A stretch of DNA of 36,835 bases from an uncultured Veillonellaceae bacterium (lineage in GTDB: Bacteria; Bacillota; Negativicutes; Selenomonadales; Selenomonadaceae): positions 1 through 36,835 of the forward strand of contig OMZR01000022.1 of assembly GCA_900315575.1 (NCBI GenBank). The letters are read 5' to 3'. Below the pieces are notes generated by a model, which was not told the origin of the DNA, made no database searches, and worked only from the letters and a program-made list of their open reading frames with translations. The position numbers were made by a program, and so were the translations under genes. The stretch's first letter is position 1. The number at the start of each line of letters is the position of its first letter. Below are positions 8,110 through 17,050 of the stretch, one piece after another.

Positions 8110-8964
8110 ATGGAATCGCATCCCTATCCAGACGCACGGCAGGGCATCTTCGAGCTCCACGCCCGCCCCTGCCTCGCCTCGATCCGCCATGTCAGAGGCG
8201 GACGTGATCGCACCAGCGACAGCCCGGACTTCCGGCAGAGTCCTGCGTTCCTTGTCTTCGTCATCGACGGCCGCGGCAAGGCCGTCGTGAACGAAAAGAC
8301 CTACGCACTCTCGGAAGACCAGGTGCTGCTCATCCCGGCAAAAGCGACAAAGTCCTTTACGACCGACCCTGCCGCGCCGCTCGAATTCTGGCAGATCGGC
8401 ATCGCGGATCTCGCGATCAAGGGACTGCCGAAAGGCGCGTTCCAGCAACCCGAGGAAGATCCTCTGCTCTCTGCGCGCGAGACGCGCCGTATCCTTTTGA
8501 GCTACGTCCGCATCCTCTATGAATTCCAGAAGCGTTCGGATGGCGCGCACATGTGCGAAGCCATCGGCGACCTCGTCGCCTCGCTCGTCACTTTCCTACG
8601 GCACGAACTTGAAGAGCGCGCGAGTCATGCTCCCGAAATGCAGGACTATCACCTCGGCGTGCGCGCGAAAGAATACATCGACGCACACTTCCGCGAGGAC
8701 ATCAGCCTCAAAACGATTGCGAAGGCGTTGAACGTCAATGTCTACTATCTCTCGCACACCTTCAAGGCCCTTGTCGGCCACTCACCGATCCAATACATGA
8801 TCCATCGCCGCATGACGGAAGCGCAGAACCTCCTGCTCACGACTGACGCGACAATCACCGAAATCGCGCTCCGGTGCGGCTACAACAACACGAATTATTT
8901 CCAAGTCGCCTTCAACCGCCTCGTCGGGATGCCGCCAGGGAAATACCGAAAGACATGGAAATAA
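8110..8964 (+). CDS. AraC-family regulator, probable activator of the phytate locus
   Basis: A 284-residue protein with an N-terminal cupin-like sensing domain (about 1-150) and a C-terminal double helix-turn-helix AraC domain (about 185-284). The second helix-turn-helix shows the usual ITEIALRCGYNNTNYFQVAFNR pattern. AGGAGG lies 8 bases before ATG 8110, which sets the start although the frame is open further up. It is divergent from the transporter unit and lies between the two units that carry the duplicated promoter module, with its own promoter touching one copy. I infer that it activates both units in response to a small ligand, perhaps an inositol phosphate or inositol. The ligand cannot be read from sequence. 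Confidence 0.85.
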   Translation: MESHPYPDARQGIFELHARPCLASIRHVRGGRDRTSDSPDFRQSPAFLVFVIDGRGKAVVNEKTYALSEDQVLLIPAKATKSFTTDPAAPLEFWQIGIADLAIKGLPKGAFQQPEEDPLLSARETRRILLSYVRILYEFQKRSDGAHMCEAIGDLVASLVTFLRHELEERASHAPEMQDYHLGVRAKEYIDAHFREDISLKTIAKALNVNVYYLSHTFKALVGHSPIQYMIHRRMTEAQNLLLTTDATITEIALRCGYNNTNYFQVAFNRLVGMPPGKYRKTWK

Positions 8965-8972
8965 GGCCAGAT

Positions 8973-9025
8973 AAAAAGCGAGAAGCCGTGCAGCCATTTC
9001 CCAGCTGTACGGCTTCTCGCTTTTT
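8973..9025. terminator. Bidirectional terminator between araC-type gene and phytase gene
   Basis: AAAAAGCGAGAAGCCGT pairs with ACGGCTTCTCGCTTTTT around a CAGC/GCTG inner stem. It has T tails in both directions, ending the plus-strand regulator and the minus-strand phytase transcript. Confidence 0.85.
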
Positions 9026-9090
9026 CATTCCATTTTGCGTCGGTTTCGGAATCTCACACGCATTTTCTCATGAGAAACAAGAGCATAGGT

Positions 9091-11010
9091 TCAGTCCCCG
9101 ACTTGATCGTTTTCCGCAATCCAGGCAGACCAGGGGACTGCAAATCCAGCGGCCTTGTTTTCCTGCACGTAGCGATAGAACCACTTCACCATGCGCGCCT
9201 TGTCCCAGTAATACTGCGCCTTGTACTCTTTCGGTTTCGGGTTCGCGATCGTATAGGCCGTGTAGTTGCCGCCGATGAGGTACTGGCGGGCGAGGATGTC
9301 CTCAAGCGAGACGTCCGGATTCTCCAAGATGTCCGTCATGACCATGAATGCCGTCGTGCGGCCGGCACCCGCTTCGCAGTGGAAATGAAGCCAGGCATTT
9401 TCCGGCAGGGTCTTGTAGAAATCCATGAAACGATCGACCATCGCAGGCGACGGCCAGAGATGGTCGCGCGCCGGGATGCGGAAGTAGTTGACACCAAGCT
9501 CCTTGGCGAGCTCTTCCTCCGTCTGCGTCTTCTGGACGTTCCGCTTCTCGACGTTCGTCGCGTACTTGTCGTATGCGCCGGACTCGAGGTCTGCCGTCAC
9601 GACGCCGTCCTTGCTGTTTTGCGCGGCCTTCAAGCGCATTTTCTCATCCTTCTGGATCAGCGCGAGATCTTCGTTCTTGTCTGCGTTGCCCCAGTCGCGC
9701 AGGCCGTACCAGCTGACGGGCGTGCCGTCGAAGTAGCCGTGCGACTCCTGCCGGAGATCGACGTCGTAGATGGGGCCTTTCGCGTATTTCTTGATTTCCG
9801 TGAGCGCTGCCGCAAAGCCTTTGCGCGACATCTCGGCGCTGCCGGAAATGTCCAGCGTGTCGAGGCCTTTGCGCGTCGGATTCTGATGGTTTTCCATGAA
9901 GGGCGCGACTTTGTCCGTGATCTCGTTCGTGTACGGCGACTGGCAGGTGCGGAAATTGCGCGGCAGCTCAGCCACGTCCTCCGCGTCGCGACGCCAGACG
10001 AAGCCTTGGTAATTCACGGCACCGTCCGTGTAGTTGTGCTGCTTCGTCCATTCCTGGTAGCGCATGTCAAGCTTCGGATGGGCGCAGACGTAATCGTAGA
10101 ACTGCTTCGTGAAGCGGTAGCGCTCGATGTAGAGCTGGCGCTCCCAGTTCTGCTTCTTGTCGGGGATGTCACTCAGATCGACTTTGCCGAGCAGGTACTG
10201 GCGCTTGATGATGTCATCGAAGGAGACGCCGAGCGGCGCGCTCTTCAAGATGTCGTGCATGACCATGAAGATCGTCGTGCGGCCCATGCCGGCGAAACAA
10301 TGATAGTGGAGCCAGGCATCTTTCGGAAGCTGCCTGTAGAAGTCGAGGAACTGGTCTACCTGCACATCCGCCGGGCGGAAGTGATCGGGGATCGCGATGC
10401 GGAAGTAATGCGCGCCGTGCTTCTTCACCATCTGCTCTTCCGTGCTGGCCTTCTGGGAAATGACATAGATGGGTGCGCCGACTTCGTTGCTGTCATCGTT
10501 GAATGTATAGACCTCTATGGGCTTCTTCTTCATCGCGTCGTTGAGCTGATCCGTCTCGCGGTGCTTTGCCGTCGCGGGATCCCAGCCATCGTTGCCCCAG
10601 TCCTTGTACGAGTACCAGCTGACTGCCATGCCGTCGAGATAACCGTGCGACTCGAGGCGCAGGTCGATATCATAAAACTTGTCCGGCGTGGTCGGAACGG
10701 TATTCAGGATCTTCTCGAGCTCTTTCTCCGAAAAGCAGCTGCTTGCGGAAACATTCTCATCTTTCAACCCCTTCACTGACGGCATCACGCCATCACGTGT
10801 CAAGCCCGTGAGTTCGTCCTTGCAGGTACGGAAGTTGCGCGGCAGCTGATCCTTGTCATAGCGATCCACTTTGAGCGCAAGATCCGGCGCTTTGAATTCT
10901 TTGGCAGTTTTCGCTTGGTCGCCCGCCGGCTCATTTGCGAAAGCGACCGTCCCTGTCTGCACGGAGATCGCCACCGCTAGAGCGAGAGAGGCAAGTGCTG
11001 ATTTTTTCAT
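9091..11010 (-). CDS. Tandem-domain PTP-like inositol polyphosphatase (phytase)
   Basis: A secreted 639-residue enzyme with two complete protein-tyrosine-phosphatase-like phytase domains. Residues 1-25 form a signal peptide (MKKSALASLALAVAIS, cleavage near AFA-NE). Domain 1 (about 50-325) has P-loop HCFAGMGRT with catalytic Cys 238 and general-acid Asp about 209 in PDHFRP. Domain 2 (about 350-639) has HCEAGAGRT with Cys 545 and Asp about 516 in RDHLWP. All Cx5R loops are intact. Tandem PTP-like phytases are known from Mitsuokella and Selenomonas; they remove phosphates stepwise from phytate, and the two domains can differ in substrate. The start at 11010 is chosen because GGGGAGGAG lies just upstream; the in-frame ATG five codons earlier overlaps that SD. 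It follows the single-domain paralogue by 30 bases in the same transcript. Confidence 0.92.
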   Translation of the reverse strand: MKKSALASLALAVAISVQTGTVAFANEPAGDQAKTAKEFKAPDLALKVDRYDKDQLPRNFRTCKDELTGLTRDGVMPSVKGLKDENVSASSCFSEKELEKILNTVPTTPDKFYDIDLRLESHGYLDGMAVSWYSYKDWGNDGWDPATAKHRETDQLNDAMKKKPIEVYTFNDDSNEVGAPIYVISQKASTEEQMVKKHGAHYFRIAIPDHFRPADVQVDQFLDFYRQLPKDAWLHYHCFAGMGRTTIFMVMHDILKSAPLGVSFDDIIKRQYLLGKVDLSDIPDKKQNWERQLYIERYRFTKQFYDYVCAHPKLDMRYQEWTKQHNYTDGAVNYQGFVWRRDAEDVAELPRNFRTCQSPYTNEITDKVAPFMENHQNPTRKGLDTLDISGSAEMSRKGFAAALTEIKKYAKGPIYDVDLRQESHGYFDGTPVSWYGLRDWGNADKNEDLALIQKDEKMRLKAAQNSKDGVVTADLESGAYDKYATNVEKRNVQKTQTEEELAKELGVNYFRIPARDHLWPSPAMVDRFMDFYKTLPENAWLHFHCEAGAGRTTAFMVMTDILENPDVSLEDILARQYLIGGNYTAYTIANPKPKEYKAQYYWDKARMVKWFYRYVQENKAAGFAVPWSAWIAENDQVGD

Positions 11011-11040
11011 GAGGCTCCTCCCCATCCTTCCTCAAATCCT

Positions 11041-12000
11041 TCAGAAATCATATCCTTGCTGATCGCACCACTGGCTCCACGTGATGTCAAGGGCAGGATG
11101 TGCTTTGGCGTAATCGTAGAAATGCTGCGTGAACGCTGCGCGTTTCGGATAGTTCACTTTCTTGTACGGATCCGTCGTCGTGGCCGCCGACTGACGGACA
11201 TCCTGACCGCCGAGGAGGACTTCGCGCGTCATGATCTCGTCATAGGAAAGCTTCGTCGCATTGTGGATCATGTCCACCATGCTCAGCGCGATCGTCGTAC
11301 GGCCGACGCCTGCCTCGCAGTGGAAATGCAGCCACGTTCCTTTCGGCAGAGATTTATAAAATGCAACGAACTGGTCAATGTTCGCGCGCGTCGGTGCCGA
11401 ATAATCCATAATCGGAATCCGATAATACTTCGCGCCCTGCGACTCGACGAGCTCCTTTTCTGTCATGACGGATTCGACCTGGATCGGGGCGACGAACGAA
11501 TTGCTCTTATCTTTCGCCTGCATCGCGACCTCGACCGTACCTGCTTTCTGCGCAGCTTTGAGAAGCGCTTCCTCACGCTCCATGACCTGCTCTGCAGAAA
11601 GGCCTTTGTTGAACGTCTTGTAGCGGCTGTACCAGCTGACCGCATGACCATTGATATAGCCATGGGACTCGTCACGCAGATCGACGACGACAATATCCTT
11701 TTTGTCTGCTGGAATCTGCTTCAAAAGCGACTGGAACTCGTTTTTCGAAAACACGCTGCTGCCCGAGTCATTCAGCTCTTCGAGGCCTTCGCGCGTCGGA
11801 TAGACATCGCCGTGCACGCGCTTGAAATCGCTCTGGTTCGTGCGGAAATTCTCCGGCATCGACGCGACATTTGCGGGACGGTCGAATTTCAAAACCTGCA
11901 CGCCCTCATCCGGCTCCGCCGCAATCGCCATGCTGCAAGCCAGCATGAGCGCAGAAACCAGGACGCCGATGCGCGCCTTGATGGATGGGTGTTGGAACAT
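11041..12000 (-). CDS. Single-domain PTP-like inositol polyphosphatase (phytase)
   Basis: A 319-residue exported PTP-like phytase. The N-terminus (IGVLVSALMLACSMAIAAEP) is a signal peptide; MLAC is a poor lipobox, so cleavage after AIA is as likely as lipidation. The core has PENFRTNQSDF, DLRDESHGYINGHAVSWYS, and the P-loop HCEAGVGRTT with Cys 228, the same P-loop as Selenomonas ruminantium PhyA. The general-acid loop reads MDYSAP instead of the DH(L/V)xP of the tandem enzyme, so Asp 199 is kept but the following His is replaced by Tyr, which may shift its substrate preference. Start 12000 has AGAGGAAAGGA upstream; a longer open frame to 12114 runs into the promoter and is not used. It is the first gene after promoter module copy 2. 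Confidence 0.9.
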   Translation of the reverse strand: MFQHPSIKARIGVLVSALMLACSMAIAAEPDEGVQVLKFDRPANVASMPENFRTNQSDFKRVHGDVYPTREGLEELNDSGSSVFSKNEFQSLLKQIPADKKDIVVVDLRDESHGYINGHAVSWYSRYKTFNKGLSAEQVMEREEALLKAAQKAGTVEVAMQAKDKSNSFVAPIQVESVMTEKELVESQGAKYYRIPIMDYSAPTRANIDQFVAFYKSLPKGTWLHFHCEAGVGRTTIALSMVDMIHNATKLSYDEIMTREVLLGGQDVRQSAATTTDPYKKVNYPKRAAFTQHFYDYAKAHPALDITWSQWCDQQGYDF

Positions 12001-12021
12001 TTCAGTTGCTTCCTTTCCTCT

Positions 12022-12041
12022 TGAAACCGTTTTTAAACCGT
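12022..12041 (-). promoter_or_regulatory. cre-like site and AAACCGT direct repeat in phytase leader
   Basis: TGAAACCGTTTTTA at 12022-12035 fits the cre consensus at all but one position. The same place holds AAACCGT twice with an 11-bp period (12024-12030 and 12035-12041), one helical turn. It lies between the phytase transcription start and the first gene, where a bound protein would act as a roadblock. Confidence 0.35.
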
Positions 12042-12100
12042 GCTTCTCGATGCGTCTGCCCGGGATGACGCAAAGAAAAGCATCTGCATCTCTGACAAGA

Positions 12101-12188
12101 TTCATTATAGACAAAACTGCCGCGCAATTCCTCCAAATTCTGGTAGAAAGCAGACGAAAATCTTTGTTTCTTTGTCATTTTGGGCAAG
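12101..12188 (-). promoter_or_regulatory. Shared promoter module, copy 2 (phytase pair)
   Basis: The second copy of the module seen at 7915-8004. The -10 box TATAAT is at 12104-12109, with the same TTTGGAGGAATTGCGCGGCA block upstream and the same far-end TGACAAA and TTGCCC blocks. The element TTT(T/C)GTCT occurs twice in each copy, once at the -10 and once about 44 bases upstream. Conservation is far above that of the surrounding intergenic DNA. Confidence 0.75.
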
Positions 12189-12215
12189 GATTTGTCCGCG
12201 GAAAACATTTCCAGA

Positions 12216-12258
12216 CAAAAACCGGCCAGCCCTTTTGATAGGCCAAGGGCTGACCGGC
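12216..12258 (-). terminator. Rho-independent terminator of the iolJCBD unit
   Basis: CCGG(T)CAGCCCTT pairs with AAGGGCTG(G)CCGG around a 10-base loop, and the minus-strand product ends in TTTTTG. It lies about 60 bases beyond the iolD stop and separates the iol operon from the phytase promoter. Confidence 0.85.
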
Positions 12259-12317
12259 AATCGATTTCTTGGGGGTAAGTCAGATCGAAAAATAGAGGGA
12301 AAAAGCGATTTCAGGAA

Positions 12318-14270
12318 TCAGTATTTGCGTGCTGCATCATAGTGCGGCTTCATAAGGTTCTCATAGCAGTCATGGATCTTCTGGCTCTTCGAGACCTGCG
12401 CGACGCCGACGCGCCACCAGTCGCCATAGCCGTGAACCATCGTCTTCGGCAGGACTTTGCAGTCGATGAGCGTGGAGACGGTCTGCTTCTTCGCGTCTTC
12501 GAGCGCTGCTTTGAGCTCTTCGGCGCTATGCACGGTGTAGGCGACACAGCCGTAGGAACGGGCGTTCATCGCAAAGTCGATGGGGACGAAGCCGCCATCG
12601 AGCTGGCCGGTCTTCTCGTTGCGGAAACGGAACTCCGTGCCATAGCTGCCCTGGCCGTGACCGATCTCGAGGTTGTTGATGCAGCCGTTCATCATGTTGT
12701 CGAAGAGAATGACGTTGATCTTCTTGTGCTCGGCAATGGACTGCGGAAGTTCGGAGTGGAGCATCATGTAGGCGGCGTCGCCGACAAGCGCGTAGACTTC
12801 GCGCTCCGGCTCTGCCATCTTGACGCCGAGCGCTGCATTGACTTCATAGCCCATGCAGGAGAAGCCGTACTCCACATGATAGCCGCCGACGGACTTCGTG
12901 CGCCAGACGCGCTGGAGATCACCTGGAAGGCTGCCCGATGCACCAACGATGATGGCGTTCTTGTCGATGGTCTCGTTCAGCACGCCGAGGACGCGCGTCT
13001 GCGGCATGGAGGATTTCGTGACTTCGATGAATTCCTTGCTGACTTTCTTGAAGTCGAGATCATCGTTGACCTCTGGGACGAAGTCGTCGCCCGTATACTC
13101 GATGTGGAAGACGCGATCGACTTCTGCATCATAACGCTTTTTGTAGTCCGCGACTGCCGCCTGATACTCTGCACTCGTCTGGTAGCTGGTCTTCGAGAGC
13201 TCGGCATCGAGGGCTTCAAGAGCGGCTTTCGCGTCCGCGACGACCTGGAGGCCGTCCATCTTGTACGCATGGAAGCGGGACACATTGATGTTCAGGTACT
13301 CGACCTCTGGGTTCTGGCAGATCCACTTCGAGGACGTCGTGAAGTCCGTATAGCGCGTGCCGATGCCGATGACGAGATCAGCTTCCGCTGCGAGGAGGTT
13401 CGCGCCGAGGCCGCCCGTCTCGCCGAGACCTCCGAGATTCAGCGGATGTTCCCACGTGATGCAGCCTTTGCCTGCCTGCGTCTCGCCGAAGGCAATGTGA
13501 TATTTCTCCGCAAACTTCCGGAACGTCTCGTCCGCTTCGGAATATTTCACGCCGCCGCCGAAGATCATGAGTGGCTTTTTCTTGCGCTGGATCAGCGCCG
13601 CTGCTTCCTTGATGGCGCGCGCCGAAGGAGCAAGGCGGTCGATGTGGTGGACGCGCTTCTGGAAGAAGTACTCCGGATAATCCCAGGCCTCGCCTTCGAC
13701 GTCTTGCGGGAGCGCGATGCAGACCGCACCAGTATCTGCGGGGTCCGAGAGGACACGCATCGCGTTGATGCAGGCCGTCATGAGGATCTCCGGGCGCGTC
13801 ACGCGATCCCAGTATTTGCAGACGGCGCGGAACGCATCGTTCGTCGTGACCGTGAGGCTCGTCGGCTGCTCCATCTGCTGGAGCACCGGATCCGGCTGGC
13901 GGTCTGCGTAGGTGTCGCCAGGCAGGAACAGGACCGGGATGCAGTTCGCCGTCGCCGTCGCGGCCGCCGTGACCATATTCGCAGCGCCAGGGCCGACGGA
14001 CGACGTGCAGGCATACATCTGCTTGCGACGCTTCTGCTTCGCGTAGCCGATCGCGGCATGCGCCATCCCCTGCTCGTTGCGCCCCATGTGAACCGTGAGG
14101 TGTCCAGCGTCTTCTTCGAGCGCCTGTCCGAGACCGACGACGTTGCCGTGGCCAAAGATACCGAAGATGCCGTCGAACATCGGATATTCTTCGCCATCAA
14201 ACTCGATGTACTGGTTATTGAGGAACTTGACAAGTGCCTGTGCGACCGTCAAGCGGATCGTTTTTGCCAT
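12318..14270 (-). CDS. iolD: 3D-(3,5/4)-trihydroxycyclohexane-1,2-dione acylhydrolase
   Basis: A 650-residue thiamine-diphosphate enzyme that opens the inositol ring by hydrolysing trihydroxycyclohexanedione to 5-deoxyglucuronate. The thiamine-enzyme fold shows the N-terminal catalytic Glu region ([17 protein letters not shown]), the central domain, and the C-terminal cofactor motif [12 protein letters not shown]...NNMMNG-like segment ([15 protein letters not shown]). The start at 14270 (MAKTIRL) has AGGAGG 9 bases upstream; a GTG two codons earlier is too close to it. It is the last gene of the unit that begins with the iron alcohol dehydrogenase. Confidence 0.93.
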   Translation of the reverse strand: MAKTIRLTVAQALVKFLNNQYIEFDGEEYPMFDGIFGIFGHGNVVGLGQALEEDAGHLTVHMGRNEQGMAHAAIGYAKQKRRKQMYACTSSVGPGAANMVTAAATATANCIPVLFLPGDTYADRQPDPVLQQMEQPTSLTVTTNDAFRAVCKYWDRVTRPEILMTACINAMRVLSDPADTGAVCIALPQDVEGEAWDYPEYFFQKRVHHIDRLAPSARAIKEAAALIQRKKKPLMIFGGGVKYSEADETFRKFAEKYHIAFGETQAGKGCITWEHPLNLGGLGETGGLGANLLAAEADLVIGIGTRYTDFTTSSKWICQNPEVEYLNINVSRFHAYKMDGLQVVADAKAALEALDAELSKTSYQTSAEYQAAVADYKKRYDAEVDRVFHIEYTGDDFVPEVNDDLDFKKVSKEFIEVTKSSMPQTRVLGVLNETIDKNAIIVGASGSLPGDLQRVWRTKSVGGYHVEYGFSCMGYEVNAALGVKMAEPEREVYALVGDAAYMMLHSELPQSIAEHKKINVILFDNMMNGCINNLEIGHGQGSYGTEFRFRNEKTGQLDGGFVPIDFAMNARSYGCVAYTVHSAEELKAALEDAKKQTVSTLIDCKVLPKTMVHGYGDWWRVGVAQVSKSQKIHDCYENLMKPHYDAARKY

Positions 14271-14306
14271 TTTCACATGCCTCCTGAAATGCAGCGCTTC
14301 CCGCCG

Positions 14307-15104
14307 TCAATCATCGTAATGGGGCGCCCAAATTTCTGCTTTCGGATCGAGGAGCCAGGTGTGCTCGGGGAGATCCGTGCGCGTCTTCTTCCACGGGTTG
14401 CCATCGAGGTGACGGATCATCCAGCTGTACCACATCGCGTAGCCCGGTGCCGTAACCTGTGGATGCATGAGGTCTGCCGAGATTTCCGCCCAGCTGTTGT
14501 GCGTGATCTTGAATGCGTTATCGCCGATGAAAGCTGCACCGAAGCCCTGCGGCTTGTCAAACTTGTACGTGTAAACTTCCGGCTGCGGATGATGGTGCGG
14601 AATATAGCCCGACCAGCGTCCCGGCGTGTTGATGACCTCGCCGTTGACCATGTTCGAATACGGCGCGTTGTCATAGTCGAAAATCGTGCGTACGGTACGC
14701 TCGGCGCTTGCGCTCCAGAGACCGTGACCGAAGATGTCGCACTGGATATCCTCCGGGCGATAGAAGACCGGTGCAAAGCTTTGATCGTTCATCGTCTTCT
14801 GCACGAGGACTTCCGACGGCTCAAGCGCACGGATGTCGACATGCGTACCGCACGGAACGTGCAGGCATGTCGGATTTTCGTCAAAGAGGGAATGACGTTC
14901 CATGACGCGTGTCGCGCCACCCCATTCGATTTCCACTTTGCCCGTCAGGATGACAAACGCTGTCTCCTGGAAGCGGTCTTCAAACGAGACGTGCTCGCTC
15001 TTGTCCATGACCTGATAGCCGATATCCATCATCATGTCGCTCTCGCGCGTCGTCATGGCGTTGTAGCCGTGCGCAAGCTCGGTGCCCAAACGTCCGAATC
15101 TCAT
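14307..15104 (-). CDS. iolB: 5-deoxy-glucuronate isomerase
   Basis: A 265-residue bicupin of the IolB family that isomerises 5-deoxyglucuronate to 2-deoxy-5-keto-gluconate. Family blocks are the N-terminal TRESDMMMDIGYQVMD, the PHHHPQPEVYTYKFD metal-binding segment (about residue 170) and the C-terminal HPQVTAPGYAMWYSWMIRHL. The ATG overlaps the iolC stop as ATGA, so translation is coupled; GGGAGGC within the end of iolC is its ribosome binding site. An in-frame ATG five codons earlier overlaps that site and is not favoured. Confidence 0.94.
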   Translation of the reverse strand: MRFGRLGTELAHGYNAMTTRESDMMMDIGYQVMDKSEHVSFEDRFQETAFVILTGKVEIEWGGATRVMERHSLFDENPTCLHVPCGTHVDIRALEPSEVLVQKTMNDQSFAPVFYRPEDIQCDIFGHGLWSASAERTVRTIFDYDNAPYSNMVNGEVINTPGRWSGYIPHHHPQPEVYTYKFDKPQGFGAAFIGDNAFKITHNSWAEISADLMHPQVTAPGYAMWYSWMIRHLDGNPWKKTRTDLPEHTWLLDPKAEIWAPHYDD

Positions 15105-16135
15105 AATGCTGCCTCCCATGCGAGGGTCGAAATGACCTTCTCGTCCTTATGCTCTTTCATGAATGCATCGATCTCCTCCACCGTCTGCATGGCTTCGGAG
15201 CAACTGTGGCTCGCAACGACCATCGCCGCGTGTGCCGTACCATGCTGGAGCGCCTGCGGCACCGTCCAGCCCGCGAGGAGCCCGTAGACAAACGCGCTGC
15301 CGTAGGCATCGCCGCCGCCGAAAGATTTGAGCAAGTTGATATGATACGACTCGACCTTGTACGCCTGCTTGTCCGCCGTATAGGCGATGGAGCCTTTCTT
15401 GCCGTGCTTGATGATGACGATCTTCGTGCCCTGCGCGATGTATTTTTCCGCGAGCACATGATCGGCTGGCGTTGTCGCGTCTTCCGCGAGGCCTTCCGTG
15501 AGATTGACTTCGTCGCGGGAGCCGATGATGACATCCGCCATCGAAGCGACGATGGAGCAGTAGATCGAGATATCGATCTTCGCGCGCCAGCTGTACGGGC
15601 GGTAGTCGAGGTCGAAGATGATGCGCGTGTCATGCTTCTTCGCATACTGGGCTGCGAGCAGGCATGCCTCGCGGGACGGGCTCTTCGAGAGTGCCGTGCC
15701 GGAAATGATGAGGATCTTCGCCTTCGCGATGTAGTCCTCGCTGACATCCTCCGGACGGATCTCGAGGTCTGCCACCTGGTCGCGGTACATGAGGATGCTG
15801 CTCTCCGTCGGGCTCTTCATCTCCGTGAACGTCAGGCCGATGCGTTCGCCGTGCTGCGCACGCGTCATCTGGGACGTATCGATGCCGCGATCGTTGAAAT
15901 AGTTGATGACGAAATCACCAAACTGGTCATCGGACACGCAGCCGATGAAGCCGACCTTCTTGCCGAGCTTGTTGATGCCGACGGCCATGTTGCCGGGCGA
16001 GCCGCCGAGGTACATGGAGAACGTCTTGACCTTGTCGAGCGTGCGGTTCATCTCGTTCGGATTGAAGTCGAGCGTCACGCGTCCGATCAGGACGACGTCC
16101 ATCGGCTTGTCCTTGCCAAATGTTACGAGTGCCAT
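15101..16135 (-). CDS. iolC: 5-dehydro-2-deoxygluconokinase
   Basis: A 344-residue PfkB/ribokinase-family sugar kinase that phosphorylates 2-deoxy-5-keto-gluconate with ATP. The N-terminal MDVVLIGRVTLDFNP, the YLGGSPGNMAVGINKLG segment (about 45) and the C-terminal FGGGDAYGSAFVYGLL anion-hole segment with the catalytic Asp (about 290) are present; the usual GAGD reads GGGD. Start 16135 (MALVTFGK) has AGGAGG 9 bases upstream. It sits between iolJ and iolB. Confidence 0.94.
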   Translation of the reverse strand: MALVTFGKDKPMDVVLIGRVTLDFNPNEMNRTLDKVKTFSMYLGGSPGNMAVGINKLGKKVGFIGCVSDDQFGDFVINYFNDRGIDTSQMTRAQHGERIGLTFTEMKSPTESSILMYRDQVADLEIRPEDVSEDYIAKAKILIISGTALSKSPSREACLLAAQYAKKHDTRIIFDLDYRPYSWRAKIDISIYCSIVASMADVIIGSRDEVNLTEGLAEDATTPADHVLAEKYIAQGTKIVIIKHGKKGSIAYTADKQAYKVESYHINLLKSFGGGDAYGSAFVYGLLAGWTVPQALQHGTAHAAMVVASHSCSEAMQTVEEIDAFMKEHKDEKVISTLAWEAAL

Positions 16136-16175
16136 TTTTCGTTTTCCTCCTATTGGATAGACAGGCATTTCGATA

Positions 16176-17027
16176 TCAGAGTCTCGCTTTTCCTTCCATG
16201 CCGAAGATCTTCATATGGCGTTTGACGTTCGCGCATGTGCCGCGCACGATTGCGTCGCTCACGTCGAAGTACTTGAGCGCATCGCCTTTTTCTGCGACGG
16301 CCTTCGCCGCTTCACGCGCCGAAGCATCATAGGATGCCGTAGCGATGTTGATCTTCTGGATGCCGTTCTGGAGACAGTTCTTGAAATCTTCTTCCGTCAG
16401 CCCCGTGCCGCCGTGGAGAACGAGCGGTGTCTCGAGCGCCGCATGGATTTCCTGCAAGCGGTCGATGCGCAGGTGCGGCTTCTTCTTGTAGTTGCCGTGC
16501 GCCGTGCCGATTGCGACGGCGAGCGCGTCCACGCCGGTCTCTTCCGCGAGGCGCTTCGCTTCCGCGACATCCGTGACGGCGATGTCCGCTTCCGGCATGT
16601 CGCCTTCGGCACCGCCGATGCTGCCGATCTCGGCTTCGACGTCCGCACCGCAGCTCTTCGCGAGCTTCACGACTTCTTTCGTGCGGCGGATGTTTTCCTC
16701 GAGCGGATAGCGCGAGCCGTCGAACATGACGGACGTGAAGCCGCAGTCAAGCGCGAGGCGGATCGTCTCCATCGTGTTGCCGTGGTCGAGGTGGACGGCC
16801 ACCGGCATGCTGCATTTCTTCGCTGCCGCCACCATGACGGGAGCGAGGAGGTCGAGCGGCGAATAGCGCAGGCGGCTCTCTGCAATCTGGAGGATCATCG
16901 GGGCGCGGAGCTCTTCGGCGGCCTGGATGGCGCCCCAGGCCATCTCCATGTCGGAGACGTTGAATGCGCCGATGGCGTAGGTATCATCCGGCTGCGCGAG
17001 CAGCTCGGACAGTTTGACGAGTGACAT
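16176..17027 (-). CDS. iolJ: 6-phospho-5-dehydro-2-deoxy-D-gluconate aldolase (class II)
   Basis: A 283-residue zinc-dependent class II fructose-bisphosphate-aldolase family protein. The zinc ligands appear in VAVHLDHG (about 78-85), in AIGTAHGNYK (about 170-180) and in LVLHGGTG (about 205-212). In this operon the expected reaction is cleavage of 2-deoxy-5-keto-gluconate 6-phosphate to dihydroxyacetone phosphate and malonate semialdehyde. Sequence alone would not separate it from other class II aldolases; the placement between the iron alcohol dehydrogenase and iolC decides the call. Confidence 0.88.
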   Translation of the reverse strand: MSLVKLSELLAQPDDTYAIGAFNVSDMEMAWGAIQAAEELRAPMILQIAESRLRYSPLDLLAPVMVAAAKKCSMPVAVHLDHGNTMETIRLALDCGFTSVMFDGSRYPLEENIRRTKEVVKLAKSCGADVEAEIGSIGGAEGDMPEADIAVTDVAEAKRLAEETGVDALAVAIGTAHGNYKKKPHLRIDRLQEIHAALETPLVLHGGTGLTEEDFKNCLQNGIQKINIATASYDASAREAAKAVAEKGDALKYFDVSDAIVRGTCANVKRHMKIFGMEGKARL

Positions 17028-17050
17028 TTCTGATTTCCTCCCCGCCTATC

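Noticed and set aside
9070..10779. A 569-codon plus-strand open frame opposite the tandem phytase
   Set aside because: Antisense to a gene with two intact catalytic domains and a signal peptide; caused by GC-rich codon bias.
12342..15287. A 981-codon plus-strand open frame across iolD and iolB
   Set aside because: It is the antisense shadow of iolD, iolB and part of iolC, with an arginine/valine-rich composition, no SD and no recognisable domain.
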